From NCBI GenBank assembly GCA_949752745.1, contig OX457024.1, positions 51,105,810-51,169,809 on the forward strand: a stretch of DNA of 64,000 bases. The letters run 5' to 3'. Made by a program: the position numbers and the translations under genes. Below, piece by piece: positions 57,659 through 64,000 of this stretch. The DNA comes from Protula sp. h YS-2021. Lineage: Eukaryota > Annelida > Polychaeta > Sabellida > Serpulidae. Position 1 is the stretch's first letter; each line of letters starts with the position of its first letter. The notes beneath the pieces are model-generated. The model saw nothing but the letters and a program-made list of their open reading frames with translations. It searched no databases and was not told the origin of the DNA.

Positions 57659-60600
57659 ATGTTGACAATAACAGGTTTATATTTTGCTTTAAAATTACAC
57701 TGCAGTGCTTTAACAATAGAACAAACAGTACATTATAATAAACTAATATCCTGTAATGCGTGGGTCACAGTACAATATTACTTATGGAGTGCCATTTTAA
57801 CATTTATTTGGCAATTATTGACAAGCAATTTATTTTTGATCAGTAAAACTGATTTTTTATATCAAGAATCGGTGTTTGATTAAACATTTTTTCACATCAG
57901 TAATAAAATATCACCATTTGTAACTATATTTTTGATATCTCGAAATGTATTCTTGGTCTCAAAGTAATTCTTGATATAAAATAATACTTGGAGAGATCAA
58001 AAATATTTATTGATATCAAAAATGATTTAATTGCTAGACTTTTAGAGATCAAAAGATCAATTCTTGACAGCAAAAATTAAGTATTTGATTGCAAAATCTC
58101 ACTTTTGAATTCAATAATTTATTTTCTTTTTATTGATATCAAGAACTATTTTTGACAACATTGTTTTAGAATAAGCCTTTCTTAATTTATATTTGCACCG
58201 TTGTACCTGAGAAGATATGTTAATATATCCTCTACGCAGTTACACCGATACTGTTAAGCCTCGAAGTTTTAATTGGGCCACAAAACTATGCCGACATATC
58301 GATTAAGTTTGTGAGGTGTCTGCAATATTTCAGGAACATTATAAAACGTCCCGATTCGGGCCTTAAAAATTTGACAATTTCACTAAAGTGACAAATCAGC
58401 CAATGTGATATTTTATAAGAACTGCTCTCATTTCTGACCAAAATTGTGATAAATAATTTCACGTGACAACAAGTCTCTAGTCTTTGATACCAATTCAACG
58501 AATAGGATCAAGTGCCTGAAATATTTCAAGCATTTTACAAACTTCGTGACTGAGAGCTTCTTTAAATTTAAGAAACTTGGCAAACTTCGATTTGACAGCT
58601 CATAGCTTACATTTGAAATCTAAATTACACTTAGTGTCTTTTTTCTATCTCAAATCTTGACAATAACAGCTTTATTTTTTGCTTTAAAATTACACTCCAG
58701 TGCTTAACAATACAACAAACAGTACATTATAATAAACTAATATCCTGTAATGCGTGGGTCACAGTACAATATTACTTATGGAGTGCCATTTTAACATTTA
58801 TTTGGCAAGTATTGACAAGCAATTTATTTTTGATCAGTAAAACTGATTTTTAATATCAAGAATCGGTGTTTGATTAAACATTTTTTCACATCAGTAATAA
58901 AATATCACCATTTGTAACTATATTTTTGATATCTCGAAATGTATTCTTGGTCTCAAAGTAATTCTTGATATAAAATAATACTTGGAGAGATCAAAAATAT
59001 TTATTGATATCAAAAATGATTTAATTGCTATACTTTTAGAGATCAAAAGATCAATTCTTGACAGCAAAAATTAAGTATTTGATTGCAAAATCTCACTTTT
59101 GAGTTCAATAATTTATTTTCTTTTTATTGATATCAAGAACTATTTTTGACAACATTATTTTAGAATAGCCTTCCTTAATTTATATTTGCACCGTTGTACC
59201 TGAGAAGATATGTTAATATATCCTCTACGCAGTTACACCGATACTGTTAAGCCTCGAAGTTTTAATTGGGCCACAAAACTATACCGACATATCGATTAAG
59301 TTTGTGAGGTGTCTGCAATATTTCAGGAACATTATATAACGACCCGATTCGGGGCATAAAAATTTGACAATTTTACTAAAGTGACAAATCAGCCAATGTG
59401 ATATTTTATAAGAACTGCTCTCATTTCTGACCAAAATTGTGATAAATAATTTCACGTGACAACAAGTCTCTATTCTGTGATACCAATTCAACGAATAGGA
59501 TCAAGTGCCTGAAATATTTCAAGCATTTTACAAACTTCGTGACTGAGAGCTTCTTAAAATTTCAGAAACTTGGCAAACTTCGATTTGACAGCTTATAACT
59601 CACATTTGAAATCTAAATTACACTTAGTGTCTTTTTTTCTATCTCAAATGTTGACAATAACAGGTTTATATTTTGCTTTAAAATTACACTGCAGTGCTTT
59701 AACAATAGAACAAACAGTACATTATAATAAACTAATATCCTGTAATGCGTGGGTCACAGTACAATATTACTTATGGAGTGCCATTTTAACATTTATTTGG
59801 CAATTATTGACAAGCAATTTATTTTTGATCAGTAAAACTGATTTTTTATATCAAGAATCGGTGTTTGATTAAACATTTTTTCACATCAGTAATAAAATAT
59901 CACCATTTGTAACTATATTTTTGATATCTCGAAATGTATTCTTGGTCTCAAAGTAATTCTTGATATAAAATAATACTTGGAGAGATCAAAAATATTTATT
60001 GATATCAAAAATGATTTAATTGCTAGACTTTAAGAGATCAAAAGATAAATTCTTGACAGAAAAAATTAAGTATTTGATTGCAAAATCTCATTTTTGAGTT
60101 CAATAATTTATTTTCTTTTTATTGATATCAAGAACTATTTTTGCCAACATTACTTTAGAATAAGCCTTTCTTTATTTATATTTGCACCGTTGTACCTGAG
60201 AAGATATGTTAATATATCCTCTACGCAGTTACACCGATACTGTTAAGCCTCGAAGTTTTAATTGGGCCACAAGACTGTACCGACATATCGATTAAGTTTG
60301 TGAGGTGTCTGCAAAATTTCAGGAACATTATAAAACGTCCCGATTCGGGCCTTAAAAATTTGACAATTTCACTAAAGTGACAAATCAGCCAATGTGATAT
60401 TTTATAAGAACTGCTCTCATTTCTGACCAGTCTTTGATACCAATTCAACGAATAGGATCAAGTGCCTGAAATATTTCAAGCATTTTACAAACTTCGTGAC
60501 TGAGAGCTTCTTTAAATTTAAGAAACTTGGCAAACTTCGATTTGACAGCTCATAGCTCACATTTGAAATCTAAATTACACTTAGTGTCTTTTTTCTATCT

Positions 60601-62554
60601 CAAATCTTGACAATAACAGCTTTATTTTTTGCTTTAAAATTACACTGCAGTGCTTTAACAATAGAACAAACAGTACATTATAATAAACTAATATCCTGTA
60701 ATGCGTGGGTCATAGTACAATATTACTTATGGAGTGCCATTTTAACATTTATTTTGCAATTATTGACAAGCAATTTATTTTTGATCAGTAAAACTGATTT
60801 TTTATATCAAGAATCAGTGTTTGATTAAACATTTTTTCACATCAGTAATAAAATATCACCATTTGTAACTATATTTTTGATATCTCGAAATGTATTCTTG
60901 GTCTAAAAGTAATTCTTGATATAAAATAATACTTGGAGAGATCAAAAATATTTATTGATATCAAAAATGATTTAATTGCTAGACTTTTAGAGATCAAAAG
61001 ATAAATTCTTGACAGAAAAAATTAAGTATTTGATTGCAAAATCTCATTTTTGAGTTGAATAATTTATTTTCTTTTTATTGATATCAAGAACTATTTTTGA
61101 CAACATTACTTTAGAATAAGCCTTTCTTTATTTATATTTGCACCGTTGTACCTGAGAAGATATGTTAATATATCCTCTACGCAGTTACACCGATACTGTT
61201 AAGCCTCGAAGTTTTAAATGGGCCGCAAAACTATACCGACATATCGGATTAAGTTTGTGAAGTGTGTGAAATATTTCAGGAACATTATAAAACGTCCCGA
61301 TTCGGGGCTTAAAAATTTGACAATTTCACTAAAGTGACAAATCAGCCAATGTGATATTTTATAAGGACTGCTCTCCTTTCTGACCAGTCTTTGATACCAA
61401 TTCGACGAATAGGATCAAGTGGCTGAAATATTTCAAGCATTTTACAAACTTCGTGACTGAGAGCTTCTTTAAATTTAAGAAACTTGGCAAACTTCGATTT
61501 GACAGCTCATAGCTCACATTTGAAATCTAAATTACACTTAGTGTCTTTTTTCTATCTCAAATCTTGACAATAACAGCTTTATTTTTTGCTTTAAAATTAC
61601 ACTGCAGTGCTTTAACAATAGAACAAACAGTACATTATAATAAACTAATATCCTGTTATGCGTGGGTCACAGTACAATATTACTTATGGAGTGCCATTTT
61701 AACATTTATTTGGCAATTATTGACAAGCAATTTATTTTTGATCAGTAAAACTGATTTTTTATATCAAGAATCGGTGTTTGATTAAACATTTTTTCACATC
61801 AGTAATAAAATATCACCATTTGTAACTATATTTTTGATATCTCGAAATGTATTCTTGGTCTAAAAGCAATTCTTGATATAAAATAATACTTGGAGAGATC
61901 AAAAATATTTATTGATATCACAAATGATTTTATTGCTATACTTTTAGAGATCAAAAGATAAATTCTTGACAGCAAAAATTAAGTATTTGATTGCAAAATC
62001 TCACTTTTGAGTTCAATAATTTATTTTCTTTTTATTGATATCAAGAACTATTTTTGACAACATTATTTTAGAATAGCCTTCCTTAATTTATATTTGCACC
62101 GTTGTACCTGAGAAGATATGTTAATATATCCTCTACGCAGTTACACCGATACTGTTAAGCCTCGAAGTTTTAATTGGGCCACAAAACTATACCGACATAT
62201 CGATTAAGTTTGTGAGGTGTCTGCAATATTTCAGGAACATCATATAACGACCCGATTCGGGGCATAAAAATTTGACAATTTTACTAAAGTGACAAAGCAG
62301 CCAATGTGATATTTTATAAGAACTGCTCTCATTTCTGACCAAAATTGTGATAAATAATTTCACGTGACAACAAGTCTCTATTCTGTGATACCAATTCAAC
62401 GAATAGGATCAAGTGCCTGAAATATTTCAAGCATTTTACAAACTTCGTGACTGAGAGCTTCTTAACATTTCAGAAACTTGGCAAACTTCGATTTGACAGC
62501 TTATAACTCGCATTTGAAATCTAAATTACACTTAGTGTCTTTTTTCTATCTCAA
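57659..62554. repeat. Higher-order repeat copy 2 (five monomers, 4896 bp)
   Basis: Same long, long, short, short, long order as the previous block and the same unit-specific variants at 4895-4896 bp offset (for example 52395/57291/62187, 53390/58286/63181, 55325/60221). Identity between equivalent monomers is clearly higher than between neighbours. Confidence 0.9.
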
Positions 62555-64000
62555 ATGTTGACAATAACAGGTTTATATTTTGCTTTAAAATTACACTGCA
62601 GTGCTTTAACAATAGAACAAACAGTACATTATAATAAACTAATATCCTGTAATGCGTGGGTCACAGTACAATATTACTTATGGAGTGCCATTTTAACATT
62701 TATTTGGCAAGTATTGACAAGCAATTTATTTTTGATCGGTAAAACTGATTTTTTATATCAAGAATCGGTGTTTGATTAAACATTCTTTCACATCAGTAAT
62801 AAAATATCACCATTTGTAACTATATTTTTGATATCTCGAAATGTATTCTTGGTCTCAAAGTAATTCTTGATATAAAATAATACTTGGAGAGATCAAAAAT
62901 ATTTATTGATATCAAAAATGATTTAATTGCTATACTTTTAGAGATCAAAAGATCAATTCTTGACAGCAAAAATTAAGTATTTGATTGCAAAATCTCACTT
63001 TTGAGTTCAATAATTTATTTTCTTTTTATTGATATCAAGAACTATTTTTGACAACATTATTTTAGAATAGCCTTCCTTAATTTATATTTGCACCGTTGTA
63101 CCTGAGAAGATATGTTAATATATCCTCTACGCAGTTACACCGATACTGCTAAGCCTCGAAGTTTTAATTGGGCCACAAAACTATACCGACATATCGATTA
63201 AGTTTGTGAGGTGTCTGCAATATTTCAGGAACATTATAAAACGTCCCGATTCGGGGCTTAAAAATTTGACAATTTCACTAAAGTGACAAATCAGCCAATG
63301 TGATATTTTATAAGAACTGCTCTCATTTCTGACCAAAATTGTGATAAATAATTTCACGTGACAACAAGTCTCTAGTCTTTGATACCAATTCAACGAATAG
63401 GATCAAGTGCCTGAAATATTTCAAGCATTTTACAAACTTCGTGACTGAGAGCTTCTTAACATTTCAGAAACTTGGCAAACTTCGATTTGACAGCTCATAA
63501 CTCACATTTGAAATCTAAATTACACTTAGTGTCTTTTTTCTATCTCAAATGTTGACAATAACAGGTTTATATTTTGCTTTAAAATTACACTGCAGTGCTT
63601 TAACAATAGAACAAACAGTACATTATAATAAACTAATATCCTGTAATACGTGGGTCACAGTACAATATTACTTATGGAGTGCCATTTTAACATTTATTTG
63701 GCAATTATTGACAAGCAATTTATTTTTGATCAGTAAAACTGATTTTTAATATCAAGAATCGGTGTTTGATTAAACATTTTTTCACATCAGTAATAAAATA
63801 TCACCATTTGTAACTATATTTTTGATATCTCGAAATGTATTCTTGGTCTAAAAGCAATTCTTGATATAAAATAATACTTGGAGAGATCAAAAATATTTAT
63901 TGATATCACAAATGATTTTATTGATATACTTTTAGCGATCAAAAGATCAATTCTTGACAGCAAAAATTAAGTATTTGATTGCAAAATCTCACTTTTGAGT
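62555..64000. repeat. Higher-order repeat copy 3 (partial)
   Basis: One long monomer and the start of the next, aligned with positions 1-1446 of the higher-order unit, cut by the window end. It carries new private changes (GATCGGTAAAACTG, ACATTCTTTCACATC), so copies still differ slightly. Confidence 0.85.

Larger units (their letters stand above)
42075..64000. repeat. Satellite array, ~957/994-bp monomers, 22 full units plus a partial
   Basis: The marker TTGACAATAACAG recurs near 43043, 44037, 44979, 45935, 46928, 47880, 48873, 49830, 50818, 51775, 52763, 53758, 54752, 55708, 56665, 57659, 58652, 59645, 60604, 61561, 62555 and 63549. Spacing clusters at ~957 and ~994 bp. The difference is a ~37-bp block after TTTCTGACCA (AAATTGTGATAA, ATTTCACGT, ACAACAAGTCT) present only in long units. 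A conserved open frame of ~74 codons starting near each marker is not evidence of a gene: in some units the ATG is lost (CTTGACAATA) or a 4-base deletion shifts the frame (AGAACAGTACATT). The array is still running at the window end. Confidence 0.97.

Noticed and set aside
43043..63749. Recurrent ~74-codon open frames on plus and ~70-codon frames on minus in each satellite monomer
   Set aside because: They recur only because the monomers are alike. In several units the start codon or frame is lost, the 37-bp block interrupts the minus frame, and no family similarity is seen.

Overview
The window looks like repeat-rich nuclear DNA of a metazoan, most likely a mollusc and probably a bivalve. 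The grounds are spliced gene remnants with GT/AG introns, AT-rich sequence, several metazoan transposon superfamilies, and dispersed repeats of a style I associate with molluscan genomes (GTCC-rich starts with ATATGTCTCCCCC ends). No intact host gene is visible. Almost everything is mobile, duplicated or decaying DNA. The taxon is an inference.

Layout. 1-1571 is a ~630-bp tandem repeat, followed by a perfect-looking hairpin and the 3' end of an I/Nimb-like LINE (1955-2439). 2829-8343 and 9797-15709 are two nearly identical copies of one segment, separated by 1.45 kb that includes a (TC)n tract and a degenerate ~135-bp tandem array. Each copy carries a TIR-bounded repeat with internal 162-bp tandems, a foldback-like element, and two exons of an MTHFD2-type folate gene. 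The rest of that gene lies at 16382-18309 on the minus strand. It has a frameshift, substitutions at conserved active-site motifs, and a last exon that points the wrong way, so it is read as a pseudogene.

21133-25529 holds two convergent decayed genes: a SWIM/YqaJ-nuclease/PHD protein on plus and a spliced THAP-DDE transposase on minus. Together they match the two-gene plan I recall for ISL2EU DNA transposons. 26462-28253 is a minus-strand CR1/L2-like LINE ending in (AAT)n. 28443-30620 (minus) is a Ty3/gypsy integrase tail followed by a TatD-type nuclease pseudogene. 30640-34817 has no gene, only old repeats.

34823-41945 is a structurally complete BEL/Pao LTR retrotransposon with two LTRs and a 5-bp CAAGC target-site duplication. 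It encodes Gag with a SAP motif, zinc knuckles, an aspartic protease, RT with FYVDD, RNase H and an integrase C-terminus. The integrase catalytic core is deleted and the frame is broken in many places. A Tc1/mariner remnant with TIRs and TA duplications (40077-40904) is nested in its 3' region.

42075-64000 is a satellite array of ~957/994-bp monomers, still running at the window end. Its distal part is organised as a five-monomer higher-order repeat of 4896 bp (long-long-short-short-long); the proximal part has different, less regular blocks. A short GATATC/GAGATC-AAAAAT motif inside the monomers also fills part of the MTHFD2 pseudogene intron, linking two otherwise unrelated regions.
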